Positions 39,579 through 47,088 of a DNA stretch of 64,000 bases are shown here, one piece after another. Source of the DNA: CAWIUB01 sp963839995 (GTDB lineage: Bacteria > Actinomycetota > Actinomycetes > Mycobacteriales > Jatrophihabitantaceae); assembly GCA_963839995.1 (NCBI GenBank), contig CAWIXH010000001.1, positions 248,001-312,000 on the forward strand, given 5' to 3'. Numbering within the stretch: the stretch's first letter is position 1; each line of letters opens with the position of its first letter. Made by a program: the position numbers and the translations under genes. The notes under the pieces were generated by a model. That model searched no databases, had not been told where the DNA came from, and worked only from the letters and a program-made list of their open reading frames with translations.

Positions 39579-39702
39579 GTCCGCATCCGTCGAGGATCGC
39601 TCCCGACCGTCGGCTGGGATCACGCGAGGAACCCTGGTACGAGGCACGCGGTTTCGCCCTTCGCGAGATCACCGCCCGGTAGCCAAGTTGGCGTACCTGG
39701 CG

Positions 39703-39714
39703 CATAATGGCGGT
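39703..39714 (+). promoter_or_regulatory. Leaderless-type -10 of relBE (copy A)
   Basis: CATAAT at 39703-39708, then 6 nt, then ATG 39715; no Shine-Dalgarno sequence. The identical element is at 43561-43566 in copy B. Confidence 0.5.
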
Positions 39715-39990
39715 ATGAGCACGGACACCGAACTATCCGTCAGCCAGGCGCGGAACCACTTCTCCGACGCCGTGAACCGGGCCGCCTTCGGTGGGGAGAT
39801 CACCTACGTTACGCGTGGGCGCGGTCAACAGCGGGCTGCCGCGATCGTGCCGGCCGAGCTCGTCGAACGCTACGAAGCAATGATCGACAGCGAGGATGGT
39901 CGGATCGCGTCGAAACGACTGGCCGACCTCGACGCCGGTCGCACGGAGACCGTCCCGGCGGATGAGGTGGCTCGGACGCTCGGACTGTGA
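39715..39990 (+). CDS. relB: Phd/RelB-type antitoxin, copy A
   Basis: A 91-residue antitoxin with the Phd/YefM-like DNA-binding N-terminus (LSVSQARNHFSDAVNRAAFGG, ITYVTRGRGQQRAAAIVPAEL) and a variable toxin-binding tail. It should bind and silence the RelE-type toxin encoded next and repress the operon. Stop and toxin start share GTGA. Identical to copy B at 43573. Confidence 0.85.
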   Translation: MSTDTELSVSQARNHFSDAVNRAAFGGEITYVTRGRGQQRAAAIVPAELVERYEAMIDSEDGRIASKRLADLDAGRTETVPADEVARTLGL

Positions 39991-40259
39991 GTGCTGGGCC
40001 ATTCGCCATCGAATACGACCCGCAGGCTCTCAAAGAGCTGACGAAGCTCGACAAGCCAGTCGCACGCCGAATCATCAAGGCCGTCGATGCGTTGAGAGCC
40101 GACCCACGGCCGAGCGGTGCTCGACCCCTCATCGGGTATCCAGACTTATGGCGGATCCGGGTCGGCGACTACCGTGTCGTCTACACGATCAGGGACACCG
40201 AGCTCGTGGTTCTGGTTTTGCGTGTGGCCCATCGCAGCAGCGTCTATCGCCGTCTCTGA
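39987..40259 (+). CDS. relE: RelE/ParE-superfamily toxin, copy A
   Basis: A 90-residue RelE-fold protein: FAIEYDPQALKELTKLDKPVARRI, RPLIGYPDLWRIRVGDYRVVYTI and VLRVAHRSSVYRRL, the usual ribosome-dependent mRNase signature with the Arg/Tyr-rich end. GTG 39987 is coupled to relB. Intact and identical to the copy at 43845, so the cell carries two equal modules. Confidence 0.88.
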   Translation: MSAGPFAIEYDPQALKELTKLDKPVARRIIKAVDALRADPRPSGARPLIGYPDLWRIRVGDYRVVYTIRDTELVVLVLRVAHRSSVYRRL

Positions 40260-40280
40260 CAGCCGCATGCGTGGGCCGGC

Positions 40281-40736
40281 GTGACCGCGAACCCGAAGAG
40301 TTGTTCGCCGCGGTGCTGGCCGCCCGGCCCGCGCAGCCGCGTTCGTCGATCTGCCTGCGCACTGGATTTCGGTGCCGTCGCTGCTCGGTTGCTGGACCGC
40401 CGGGCTCAAGGTCGTCACCGACCCGCCCGGGCCGCGGTGGCCATCGTCCACCCGTCTTCCAGTGCACGTGCGAAGGGTGGCCCGGAGTCTTCGCCGTTGC
40501 CCCCGACTCGGCCGCGGTCGGGTTCCGGGGGCGCGCCCCCCGACGGCACCCGAGGCGCACGTGTGCTCACCGCCCGCGAGTGGACCGGTGGGCCGGATTG
40601 GGTCGACGCCTTGGTGGCGCCGCTGGCCGTGCATGGCTCGCTCGTCATCGTCCGCAACGGCACGCCGGGCGACCGCGAGCGCCGCGTGCGGCAGGAACGG
40701 GCGACCATCGTCGTCTCATGGTGTAGCACGTGGTGA
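40281..40736 (+). pseudogene. TIGR03089 fragment, copy A'
   Basis: Degenerate second piece of the TIGR03089 gene. PEELFAAVLAARPAQ, then after a deletion FVDLPAHWISVPSLLGCWTAGLKVVT, then a scrambled middle and VLTAREWTGGPDWVDALVAPLAVHG to RRVRQERATIVV. It lies between relBE and vapBC and is repeated at 44139-44594. The reading frame changes more than once, so no normal product is expected. Confidence 0.75.
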
Positions 40737-40759
40737 CGCCGGTGCTACACTGACAAAGC
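40721..40759 (+). promoter_or_regulatory. vapBC operator and -10, copy A
   Basis: A perfect inverted repeat, GTGTAGCAC (40721-40729) and GTGCTACAC (40742-40750), with a 12-nt spacer. The right arm overlaps a -10 (TACACT, 40746-40751), and GTG 40760 follows 8 nt later, so bound antitoxin would block transcription. Also found at 44579 and 48929. Confidence 0.7.
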
Positions 40760-41023
40760 GTGCCCACCACTCGCCCGCGGCATTTCGTGACCGAGACCGA
40801 TGACCTCGCCGCCGCACTGGACGAAGCTGCCCGCCGCTGGCCCGACCTGAGCCGCGCGCAGCTGCTGGTGCGCCTCGCGCTGGAGGGCCACCGTGCCGCC
40901 CAACAGGCGCACGACGAACGGCGTCGCCGCAGGCTTGACGCCGTTCGCAAACACAGCGGGACCCTCACCGGGGCATATGGCCCTGACTACCTGAAACACC
41001 TGCGCGAGGAGTGGCCCGCGTGA
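40760..41023 (+). CDS. vapB: VapB-like antitoxin, copy A
   Basis: An 87-residue protein with a predicted helical N-terminus (FVTETDDLAAALDEAARRWPDLSRAQLLVRLALEG), resembling the ribbon-helix-helix style antitoxins paired with PIN toxins, and a basic tail (RRRRRLDAVRKHSG) ending EWPA. GTG 40760 is leaderless-like; stop overlaps vapC as GTGA. Its toxin partner is truncated here. Nearly identical to 44617 and 48967. Confidence 0.75.
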   Translation: MPTTRPRHFVTETDDLAAALDEAARRWPDLSRAQLLVRLALEGHRAAQQAHDERRRRRLDAVRKHSGTLTGAYGPDYLKHLREEWPA

Positions 41024-41172
41024 TCGTGCTCGACGCAAGCGTGCTCATCGGTTACCTCGACGGTGAAGACGAGCACCATGCGGCTGCAGAAGCGCTTCTC
41101 ACCCAAGCGATAGACGACGACCTCGCCGCCAACTCGGAATTCTTGGCGGGCACTCAGGGTGAGCGCGGGTAG
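41020..41172 (+). pseudogene. vapC: VapC toxin, 3'-truncated at the duplication junction
   Basis: The first 38 codons (VIVLDASVLIGYLDGEDEHH to AIDDDLAANS) equal the intact vapC of copy B. At 41134 the frame enters the repeated LCP upstream sequence and stops at 41170-41172. The PIN active site needs acidic residues further on, so the 50-residue product should be inactive. The stop codon TAG is also part of the next LCP -10 hexamer. Confidence 0.85.
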
Positions 41173-41181
41173 CCTCGCTGT
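41170..41181 (+). promoter_or_regulatory. Leaderless-type promoter of LCP gene (copy B)
   Basis: TAGCCT 41170-41175, 6 nt before GTG 41182, as in copy A. The duplication junction lies 36 nt upstream, so little more than a core promoter was carried along. Confidence 0.45.
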
Positions 41182-42696
41182 GTGGCTTCACGCGGGGGGG
41201 ACGACGGTGCGCGGCGCGATCCAACGCCGCGCCACGACCCGCGGGAGCCCCTGCCGCCGGAGCTGAATCCCAGAGGACGCCGGGCCGCGCGGCGGCAAAG
41301 CGGCGACTTGCGACGCGGCGTGTTCCTCGGCGGCGCCGCGCTGGCCACCATCCTGGCGCTCGCCGTGCTGGTGACGAGCGGGTGGGCCTGGTGGACCTGG
41401 CGCGGCTTCACGTCCGACATCAAGCGGGTCGACGCCGTAGGGGCCTCGGGCAAGCCGTCGACAGATATCGACGGGAAGGACCAGAACATCCTCATCGTCG
41501 GCAACGACGACCGCGATACGGCGAGCGACAAGGAGCTCGCCGAGCTCGGCACGACGCGCGACGGCGGCAGCCTGAACACCGACACGATGATGGTCATGCA
41601 CGTCCCGGCCAACGGCCGCAAGGCCACCGTGATCGCGATCCCCCGCGACTCCTACGTGTCCATCCCCGGCCACGGCATGAACAAGATCAACTCTGCGTAC
41701 GCGACGGGCACGAACAGCGCGCATGGCGACAAGGGTGCTGGGGCGCGGCTCGCGGTGCAGACCGTGCAGAACCTGACCGGCCTGACGATCGACCACTTCG
41801 TCCAGGTGGACCTGATCGGCTTCTACCGCATCAGCAACGCCATCGGCGGCGTGCAGGTCAATCTCTGCGCGCCGGCGAAGGAAGCCAATTCGGGCATCGA
41901 TCTGCCGGCCGGGATCTCCACGATCAAAGGCAAGCAGGCACTCGCGTTCGTCCGGCAGCGGTACAACTTCCCGGACGGCCTGGGCGACCTCGACCGGATC
42001 CATCGCCAGCAATACTTCCTGTCCGCGGTCTTCCGCAAACTGTCCAGCGCCGGGGTGATCCTCAACCCGATCAAGCTGCAGAACCTGCTCAAGGCAGTGT
42101 CGACGTCGCTGACGATGGACAAGACGCTCGACCCGCTCAAGCTCGCCGAGCAGCTGCAGAACCTCAGCGCAGGCAACCTCACCTTCACCACCATCCCGAC
42201 GGACGGCTTCGCCACCGAGGACGTGGGCAGCGTGGTCGTGGTGCATCCGGCGGACGTCCAGAAGCGGGTCGCCCAGCTGGTGGCGCAAACCAACAGCAGC
42301 CCGGGCAGCGCGTCGGCAGCGAAGACGGTGGCGCCCAGTTCGGTCACGGTGGACGTGCTCAACGGCGCAGCCGCCGACGGTGTGGCGACGACGAACGCGG
42401 CCACCCTGCGCGGGCTCGGCTTCCAGGTCGGCACGGTCGGTACCACGTCGGCGAACGCCACGACCGTCGTCACGTACCCGAGCGGCATGCAGGCGCAGGC
42501 CGCGACCGTCGCGGCGCACGTGCCGGGCGCGACGCTCCAGCAGTCCAGGTCGGCGCAGCACGTCACGCTCGTCCTGGGCGAGGACGGTCGGAGCGTCGTG
42601 GCGGCCGCAGCCAAGCCCTCGACGTCGGCTACCTCGTCGTCGTCCTCGTCCGGCCTGACCACGGCCGAGCAGGCGGCGAAGGGCTGTATCTACTGA
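41182..42696 (+). CDS. LytR-CpsA-Psr (LCP) protein, copy B (intact)
   Basis: The only intact LCP gene here, 504 residues. An Arg-rich cytoplasmic lead (1-45), one membrane helix (GVFLGGAALATILALAVLVTSGWAWW), the LCP catalytic domain with DQNILIVGNDDRDT, DGGSLNTDTMMVMHV, IAIPRDSYVSIPG, TGLTIDHFVQVDLIGFYRI and ALAFVRQRYNF (Arg residues that bind the pyrophosphate), and a LytR_C domain (VTVDVLNGAAADGVATTNAA). It should ligate a surface glycan, perhaps that of the neighbouring cluster, to peptidoglycan. Followed after 2 nt by TIGR03089. Confidence 0.9.
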   Translation: MASRGGDDGARRDPTPRHDPREPLPPELNPRGRRAARRQSGDLRRGVFLGGAALATILALAVLVTSGWAWWTWRGFTSDIKRVDAVGASGKPSTDIDGKDQNILIVGNDDRDTASDKELAELGTTRDGGSLNTDTMMVMHVPANGRKATVIAIPRDSYVSIPGHGMNKINSAYATGTNSAHGDKGAGARLAVQTVQNLTGLTIDHFVQVDLIGFYRISNAIGGVQVNLCAPAKEANSGIDLPAGISTIKGKQALAFVRQRYNFPDGLGDLDRIHRQQYFLSAVFRKLSSAGVILNPIKLQNLLKAVSTSLTMDKTLDPLKLAEQLQNLSAGNLTFTTIPTDGFATEDVGSVVVVHPADVQKRVAQLVAQTNSSPGSASAAKTVAPSSVTVDVLNGAAADGVATTNAATLRGLGFQVGTVGTTSANATTVVTYPSGMQAQAATVAAHVPGATLQQSRSAQHVTLVLGEDGRSVVAAAAKPSTSATSSSSSSGLTTAEQAAKGCIY

Positions 42697-42698
42697 CG

Positions 42699-43436
42699 AT
42701 GAGCTCGCCCGAAGCCTTGTTCGCCGCGGTGCTGGCTGCCCGGCCCGCTCAGCCGCTCGTCACGTTCTACGACGAGGCGCGTGGCGAGCGGTCGGAGCTG
42801 TCCGCGCGCTCGCTGGGCAATTGGGTGGCCAAGACGCACTTCCTGCTCAGTGACGAGCTCGGCCTCGGCGTCGGCGACGCCGCGTTCGTCGACCTGCCCG
42901 CGCACTGGATCTCGGTGCCCGGGCTGCTCGGCTGCTGGACGGCCGGGCTCGAGGTCGTCACCGACCCGGCCCGCGCCGCGGTGGCTTTCGTCCAGCCGTC
43001 GTCGGCCACCCGGACCACGGGCGTACCGGACGTCTTCGCGGTGGCTCCCGACTCGGCCGCGGTCGGCTTCGCCGGCTCGCCCCCAGACGGCAGCCGCGAT
43101 TACGTGGCTGCGGTACGCCCGCAGCCGGACGCCTGGGCCAGCGTCCACCCGCCGGCCGGCGCCGACGATCCGGCGCTGGACGGCCAGCCACGGTCCGCGG
43201 TCGCCGCATTGGCCGCGGGGCGCGCGACAGAACTTGGCCTCGATGAGGGGGCCCGGGTGCTCACCGGTCGCGACTGGACCGGCGGGGCGGACTGGGTCGA
43301 CACCCTGTTGGCTCCGCTGGCAGTGCACGGCTCGATCGTCATCGTCCGCAACGGCACGCCGGGCGACCGCGAGCGGCGCGTGCGGCAGGAACGGGCGACC
43401 AACGTCGTCCTCGAGCGTGACCCGACTCCCACCTGA
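42699..43436 (+). CDS. TIGR03089 family protein, copy B (intact)
   Basis: A 245-residue protein, the intact version of a family whose fragments litter this island. It reads SSPEALFAAVLAARPAQPLVTFYDEARGERSELS, FVDLPAHWISVPGLLGCWTAGLEVVT and VHPPAGADDPALDG, resembling the N-terminal part of AMP-binding enzymes but lacking the ATP-binding C-terminal subdomain. Function is unknown. The position after an LCP gene is conserved in actinobacteria, suggesting a role linked to envelope assembly. Confidence 0.85.
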   Translation: MSSPEALFAAVLAARPAQPLVTFYDEARGERSELSARSLGNWVAKTHFLLSDELGLGVGDAAFVDLPAHWISVPGLLGCWTAGLEVVTDPARAAVAFVQPSSATRTTGVPDVFAVAPDSAAVGFAGSPPDGSRDYVAAVRPQPDAWASVHPPAGADDPALDGQPRSAVAALAAGRATELGLDEGARVLTGRDWTGGADWVDTLLAPLAVHGSIVIVRNGTPGDRERRVRQERATNVVLERDPTPT

Positions 43437-43572
43437 GTCCGCATCCGTCGAGGATCGCTCCCGACCGTCGGCTGGGATCACGCGAGGAACCCTGGTACGA
43501 GGCACGCGGTTTCGCCCTTCGCGAGATCACCGCCCGGTAGCCAAGTTGGCGTACCTGGCGCATAATGGCGGT

Positions 43573-43848
43573 ATGAGCACGGACACCGAACTATCCGTCA
43601 GCCAGGCGCGGAACCACTTCTCCGACGCCGTGAACCGGGCCGCCTTCGGTGGGGAGATCACCTACGTTACGCGTGGGCGCGGTCAACAGCGGGCTGCCGC
43701 GATCGTGCCGGCCGAGCTCGTCGAACGCTACGAAGCAATGATCGACAGCGAGGATGGTCGGATCGCGTCGAAACGACTGGCCGACCTCGACGCCGGTCGC
43801 ACGGAGACCGTCCCGGCGGATGAGGTGGCTCGGACGCTCGGACTGTGA
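43573..43848 (+). CDS. relB: Phd/RelB-type antitoxin, copy B
   Basis: Identical in sequence to the antitoxin at 39715-39990, including the upstream CATAAT element (43561-43566) 6 nt before ATG 43573 and the GTGA overlap with the toxin gene. Being duplicated together with the toxin, the two modules should cross-neutralise completely. Confidence 0.85.
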   Translation: MSTDTELSVSQARNHFSDAVNRAAFGGEITYVTRGRGQQRAAAIVPAELVERYEAMIDSEDGRIASKRLADLDAGRTETVPADEVARTLGL

Positions 43849-44117
43849 GTGCTGGGCCATTCGCCATCGAATACGACCCGCAGGCTCTCAAAGAGCTGAC
43901 GAAGCTCGACAAGCCAGTCGCACGCCGAATCATCAAGGCCGTCGATGCGTTGAGAGCCGACCCACGGCCGAGCGGTGCTCGACCCCTCATCGGGTATCCA
44001 GACTTATGGCGGATCCGGGTCGGCGACTACCGTGTCGTCTACACGATCAGGGACACCGAGCTCGTGGTTCTGGTTTTGCGTGTGGCCCATCGCAGCAGCG
44101 TCTATCGCCGTCTCTGA
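43845..44117 (+). CDS. relE: RelE/ParE-superfamily toxin, copy B
   Basis: Identical to the 90-residue toxin at 39987-40259 (YDPQALKELTKLDKPVARRI, WRIRVGDYRVVYTI). Coupled to relB by GTGA. Both copies are intact even though the flanking LCP and TIGR03089 genes of copy A have accumulated indels. Confidence 0.88.
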   Translation: MSAGPFAIEYDPQALKELTKLDKPVARRIIKAVDALRADPRPSGARPLIGYPDLWRIRVGDYRVVYTIRDTELVVLVLRVAHRSSVYRRL

Positions 44118-44138
44118 CAGCCGCATGCGTGGGCCGGC

Positions 44139-44594
44139 GTGACCGCGAACCCGAAGAGTTGTTCGCCGCGGTGCTGGCCGCCCGGCCCGCGCAGCCGCGT
44201 TCGTCGATCTGCCTGCGCACTGGATTTCGGTGCCGTCGCTGCTCGGTTGCTGGACCGCCGGGCTCAAGGTCGTCACCGACCCGCCCGGGCCGCGGTGGCC
44301 ATCGTCCACCCGTCTTCCAGTGCACGTGCGAAGGGTGGCCCGGAGTCTTCGCCGTTGCCCCCGACTCGGCCGCGGTCGGGTTCCGGGGGCGCGCCCCCCG
44401 ACGGCACCCGAGGCGCACGTGTGCTCACCGCCCGCGAGTGGACCGGTGGGCCGGATTGGGTCGACGCCTTGGTGGCGCCGCTGGCCGTGCATGGCTCGCT
44501 CGTCATCGTCCGCAACGGCACGCCGGGCGACCGCGAGCGCCGCGTGCGGCAGGAACGGGCGACCATCGTCGTCTCATGGTGTAGCACGTGGTGA
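44139..44594 (+). pseudogene. TIGR03089 fragment, copy B'
   Basis: Second copy of the degenerate fragment at 40281-40736, with the same internal deletion, so that deletion predates the tandem duplication. Ends in VLTAREWTGGPDWVDALVAPL and the QERATIVV tail directly before the vapBC operator. Confidence 0.75.
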
Positions 44595-44616
44595 CGCCGG
44601 TGCTACACTGACAAAG
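44579..44616 (+). promoter_or_regulatory. vapBC operator and -10, copy B
   Basis: Inverted repeat GTGTAGCAC (44579-44587) / GTGCTACAC (44600-44608) with 12-nt spacer, -10 TACACT (44604-44609), and GTG 44617 after 7 nt. It begins within the last bases of the TIGR03089 fragment. Confidence 0.7.
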
Positions 44617-44880
44617 GTGCCCACCACTCGCCCGCGGCATTTCGTGACCGAGACCGATGACCTCGCCGCCGCACTGGATGAAGCTGCCCGCCGCTGGCCC
44701 GACCTGAGCCGCGCGCAGCTGCTGGTGCGCCTCGCGCTGGAGGGCCACCGTGCCGCCCAACAGGCGCACGACGAACGGCGTCGCCGCAGGCTTGACGCCG
44801 TTCGCAAACACAGCGGGACCCTCACCGGGGCATACGGCCCTGACTACCTGAAACACCTGCGCGAGGAGTGGCCCGCGTGA
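44617..44880 (+). CDS. vapB: VapB-like antitoxin, copy B
   Basis: 87-residue antitoxin, the same as copy A apart from silent or near-silent changes. It is paired here with a full vapC through a GTGA overlap at 44877. One base less than copy A separates the -10 from the GTG. Confidence 0.78.
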   Translation: MPTTRPRHFVTETDDLAAALDEAARRWPDLSRAQLLVRLALEGHRAAQQAHDERRRRRLDAVRKHSGTLTGAYGPDYLKHLREEWPA

Positions 44881-45263
44881 TCGTGCTCGACGCAAGCGTG
44901 CTCATCGGTTACCTCGACGGTGAAGACGAGCACCATGCGGCTGCAGAAGCGCTTCTCACCCAAGCGATAGACGACGACCTCGCCGCCAACTCGCTCACCC
45001 TCGCGGAAGTGCTTGTCGTGCCCGTCCGGGACGGCCGACTGGATCCGGTCCAGGCGGCTCTTCGCGATCTCGAGGTACAGGAAGTGCCGTTTCCCGTCGA
45101 CACAGCAGTCCGACTCGCCCAGGTGCGGGCGACCACCGGGCTAAGGATGCCGGACTGCTGCGTCCTACTCGCTGCCGAGGATGCCGCCGCAAGCGTCGCG
45201 TCGTTCGACGAGCGGCTCGCGCAAGCAGCCGAGGACCGCAACCTGGCGGTCCTGCGTCGCTAG
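44877..45263 (+). CDS. vapC: VapC PIN-domain toxin, copy B
   Basis: A 128-residue PIN endoribonuclease. VIVLDASVLIGYLDGEDEHH gives the first catalytic Asp, NSLTLAEVLV the conserved Glu region, TTGLRMPDCCVLLAAE the third acidic motif, and ASFDERLAQAAEDR the last Asp. VapC toxins cut specific tRNAs or rRNA. Differs from the third copy (49227) in a few residues (IGYL versus VAYL, QEVPF versus QELPF, end RR versus KC). Confidence 0.88.
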   Translation: MIVLDASVLIGYLDGEDEHHAAAEALLTQAIDDDLAANSLTLAEVLVVPVRDGRLDPVQAALRDLEVQEVPFPVDTAVRLAQVRATTGLRMPDCCVLLAAEDAAASVASFDERLAQAAEDRNLAVLRR

Positions 45264-45322
45264 CAAGTCCTCTGCTCACGGCGCCGTGGGCAGACGTCTG
45301 CGCCGCCGACGAATCCGACGCT

Positions 45323-45359
45323 CCGTGTGTCGCGGTGGCCGCGGCACCGCGACACACGG
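45323..45359. terminator. Strong hairpin downstream of vapC (possible terminator)
   Basis: A perfect 15-bp inverted repeat (CCGTGTGTCGCGGTG / CACCGCGACACACGG) with a 7-nt loop, 60 nt after the vapC stop. There is no T-run after it on either strand. It could end transcription of the island in either direction, or be a palindromic repeat of another kind. Not found after the other vapC copies. Confidence 0.5.
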
Positions 45360-45405
45360 CGTCAGGGGGTGAGAAGTGGGAGGCCGCCGGTGGAGGTTCG
45401 AACGG

Positions 45406-45540
45406 TCAGCGGTACACGTCAGCCCGGTGATCGATGTGGACGATGTTGACACGCCGCAGGTCGTCCTCGACGCGGTAGACGATCCGGTAGCTCCCGCGTC
45501 GGGCCGAGCGCACGCCGGCAAGCTGGCCACGCAAGTCTCG
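45406..45540 (-). pseudogene. RelE-type toxin remnant 1 (C-terminal part)
   Basis: On the minus strand the end of a RelE-like toxin is readable: RGSYRIVYRVEDDLRRVNIVHIDHRADVYR-type sequence ending with a stop at 45406. The N-terminal half is replaced by TIGR03089 sequence. Two more remnants of the same toxin lie at 46256 and 47872. Confidence 0.65.
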
Positions 45541-45690
45541 CCGCCCGGGTGCTCACCGGTCGCGACTGGACCGGCGGGGCGGACTGGGTAGACACCCTGG
45601 TGGCGCCGCTGGCCGTGCATGGCTCGCTCATCATCGTCCGCAATGCCGCAGCCGGCGACATCGACCGGCGCGTGCAGCAGCGGCCGCTGA
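45541..45690 (+). pseudogene. TIGR03089 fragment C
   Basis: A short in-frame piece, RVLTGRDWTGGADWVDTLVAPLAVHGSLIIVRN then AAGDIDRRVQQ, is joined at its left to RelE remnant 1 and at its right to a different toxin remnant. It corresponds to the C-terminal third of TIGR03089. Confidence 0.7.
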
Positions 45691-45691
45691 T

Positions 45692-45877
45692 CCCCAGCGG
45701 ATCGTGCGCGACCCCGACCCGAAGAGTCGTAGCACGGCGATCCGTGTCATCGGCTACTCGCCGAGTGCAGGGTTCGTCATCACGGTGATCGCCACCCGGT
45801 CCGACCACGCGGGCGTGACCGCGTGGAAGACCAGCGGAGCCGACCTCCGCGCGTACGAAGGGCAGGGCAAATCATGA
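45692..45877 (+). pseudogene. BrnT-like toxin, N-terminally truncated
   Basis: The frame ending at TGA 45875-45877 reads RVIGYSPSAGFVITVIATR, then GVTAWKTSGADLRAYEG, like the second half of small BrnT-type or related RelE-fold toxins (about 90 residues when complete). The first half is replaced by TIGR03089 sequence. The stop overlaps the antitoxin start as ATGA, so the module order was toxin then antitoxin, as in BrnTA. The assignment to BrnT is tentative. Confidence 0.5.
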
Positions 45878-46194
45878 GCGAGGACGAGCGCAGCGCGCGG
45901 ATCGACGCGGAGGTGCAGGCCATCCGCGCCGAGTACGCCGAGGAAGAGGCCGAAGCCGCCGAGGCCGAGATCGCCGAGCGCAACGCCGCGCTGGACGTGC
46001 CGTTGAACCTGCGAATCGATAGGGATCTCGATGAGCAACTCAAGCGGCACGCGGCCGCCGCGCAGATCCCGACATCCGCGCTAGTGCGGCGCCTACTGCG
46101 GCAAGCAGTGCACGACTCCGGCGCCTCGGTGCTCACCGTGGAACAGGTCGAAGCGATCGCCCGCCGGGTGGTAGCCGAATCGGCGGACGCCTGA
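45874..46194 (+). CDS. Ribbon-helix-helix antitoxin (BrnA/CopG-like)
   Basis: A 106-residue protein. The first 50 residues are an acidic helix (Glu/Ala-rich, EEEAEAAEAEIAERN); then a ribbon-helix-helix domain LDVPLNLRIDRDLDEQLKRHAAAAQIPTSALVRRLLRQAV. It is preceded by a broken toxin and has no intact partner in view. It may keep repressing its own operon or be in decay. Confidence 0.72.
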   Translation: MSEDERSARIDAEVQAIRAEYAEEEAEAAEAEIAERNAALDVPLNLRIDRDLDEQLKRHAAAAQIPTSALVRRLLRQAVHDSGASVLTVEQVEAIARRVVAESADA

Positions 46195-46255
46195 CCAGAT
46201 GACCCCTGGGCGCCAGCCAGACAAGATCAAAGTGTCGCTCAGGGGATCCGTGGGT

Positions 46256-46500
46256 TCGCGGTACACGTCACCCCGGTGATCGATGTGGACGATGTCGACA
46301 CGCCGCAAGCCGTCCTCGACGCGGTAGACGATCCGGTAGCTCCCGCGTCGGGCCGAGCGCAGGCCGGCAAGCTGGCCACGCAGCTCGCCACCGAGCGTGT
46401 AGCGCCGTTGGCCAGTGGACCGAAGATGAACGCCACACAGGCCGTACCGATCTTCTCGGACAGGCGGAAAAGGTCACGTTCAGCGCGGGCGGAGAGCGGT
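46256..46500 (-). pseudogene. RelE-type toxin remnant 2
   Basis: Minus-strand reading gives ERDLFRLSEKIGTACVAFIFGPLA, then after a frameshift near 46400 LRGQLAG-type sequence and GLRRVDIVHIDHRGDVYREP, where the normal stop is missing. Its N-terminal end is fused to the last codons of an LCP gene (46493-46526, plus strand, AAKGCIC then stop). No antitoxin gene accompanies it. Confidence 0.62.
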
Positions 46501-46529
46501 CAGGCGGCGAAGGGTTGCATTTGCTGACG

Positions 46530-47040
46530 ATGAGCTCGCCCGAAGCCTTGTTCGCCGCGGTGCTCGCCGCCCGGCCCGCGAGCCGCTCGTCACGTTCTAC
46601 GACGACGCGCAGGGCGAGCGGTCCGAGCTGTCGGCGCGTTCGCTGGGCAATTGGGTGGCCAAAACGCATTTCCTGCTCAGCGACGAGCTCGGCCTCGGCG
46701 TCGGCGACGCCGCGTTCGTCGACTTGCCGGCGCACTGGATTTCGGTGCGGGCGCCCGCAGCCGGACGCCTGGGCCAGCGTGCACTCTCCGGCGGGTGACA
46801 GCGACCCGGCGCTGGACGGCTAATCGCGGTCGGCGGTCGCCGCGTTGGCCGCGGCGCGCGACAGAACTCGGCCTCGATGAGGGAGCCCGGGTGCTCACCG
46901 GTCGCGACTGGACCGGCGCGGCTGACTGGGTCGACACCCTGCTGGCGCCGCTGGCCGTGCACGGCTCGATCGTCATCGTCCGCAACGCCGCGGCCGGCGA
47001 CGTCGACCGGCGCGTGCAGCAGGAACGGGCGACCAGAGCC
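46530..47040 (+). pseudogene. TIGR03089 copy D, with deletions
   Basis: Starts properly at ATG 46530 (SSPEALFAAVLAARPA), just after an LCP 3' tail ending at TGA 46526, so it mirrors the LCP-TIGR03089 junction of copies A and B. FLLSDELGLGVGDAAFVDLPAHWISV is present. The middle is deleted up to PQPDAWASVHSPAG, a frame change and an in-frame TAA near 46821 follow, and the end (RVLTGRDWTGAADWVDTLLAPL) persists. It shows that a third LCP-TIGR03089 unit once existed here. Confidence 0.75.
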
Positions 47041-47076
47041 TGTGTCACGAGGCGTCGCGACGTGGCACTTGGTGTT

Positions 47077-47088
47077 TAGGATCGGAAC
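47077..47088 (+). promoter_or_regulatory. Leaderless-type -10 before DUF433 antitoxin
   Basis: TAGGAT at 47077-47082, 6 nt before ATG 47089; no Shine-Dalgarno sequence in the gap (CGGAAC). Confidence 0.5.

Larger units (their letters stand above)
37270..44993. repeat. 3.86-kb direct tandem duplication (copy A 37270-41133, copy B 41134-44993)
   Basis: Each copy holds, in order: LCP promoter, LCP gene, TIGR03089 gene, relBE, TIGR03089 fragment, vapB and the start of vapC. The sequence starting TCGGAATTCTTGGCGGGC is found at 37270 and again at 41134, where it is joined to the middle of vapC (AACTCG then GAATTC). In copy B vapC continues intact past 44993. The two breakpoints share TCG, a 3-nt microhomology. 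Copy A has several one-base insertions relative to copy B; relBE is identical in both as far as I compared. Confidence 0.9.

Noticed and set aside
41382..43436. A 684-codon open frame spanning LCP copy B and TIGR03089
   Set aside because: Only its last third matches a real gene (TIGR03089 from 42699). The rest is the +2 shadow of the LCP gene, rich in Arg/Gly/Pro as high-GC shadows are.
45406..45540. Plus-strand reading of this stretch as a small protein (45376 start)
   Set aside because: The minus-strand reading shows a known RelE ending with stop in place; the plus-strand frame is its mirror and runs on into TIGR03089 sequence.
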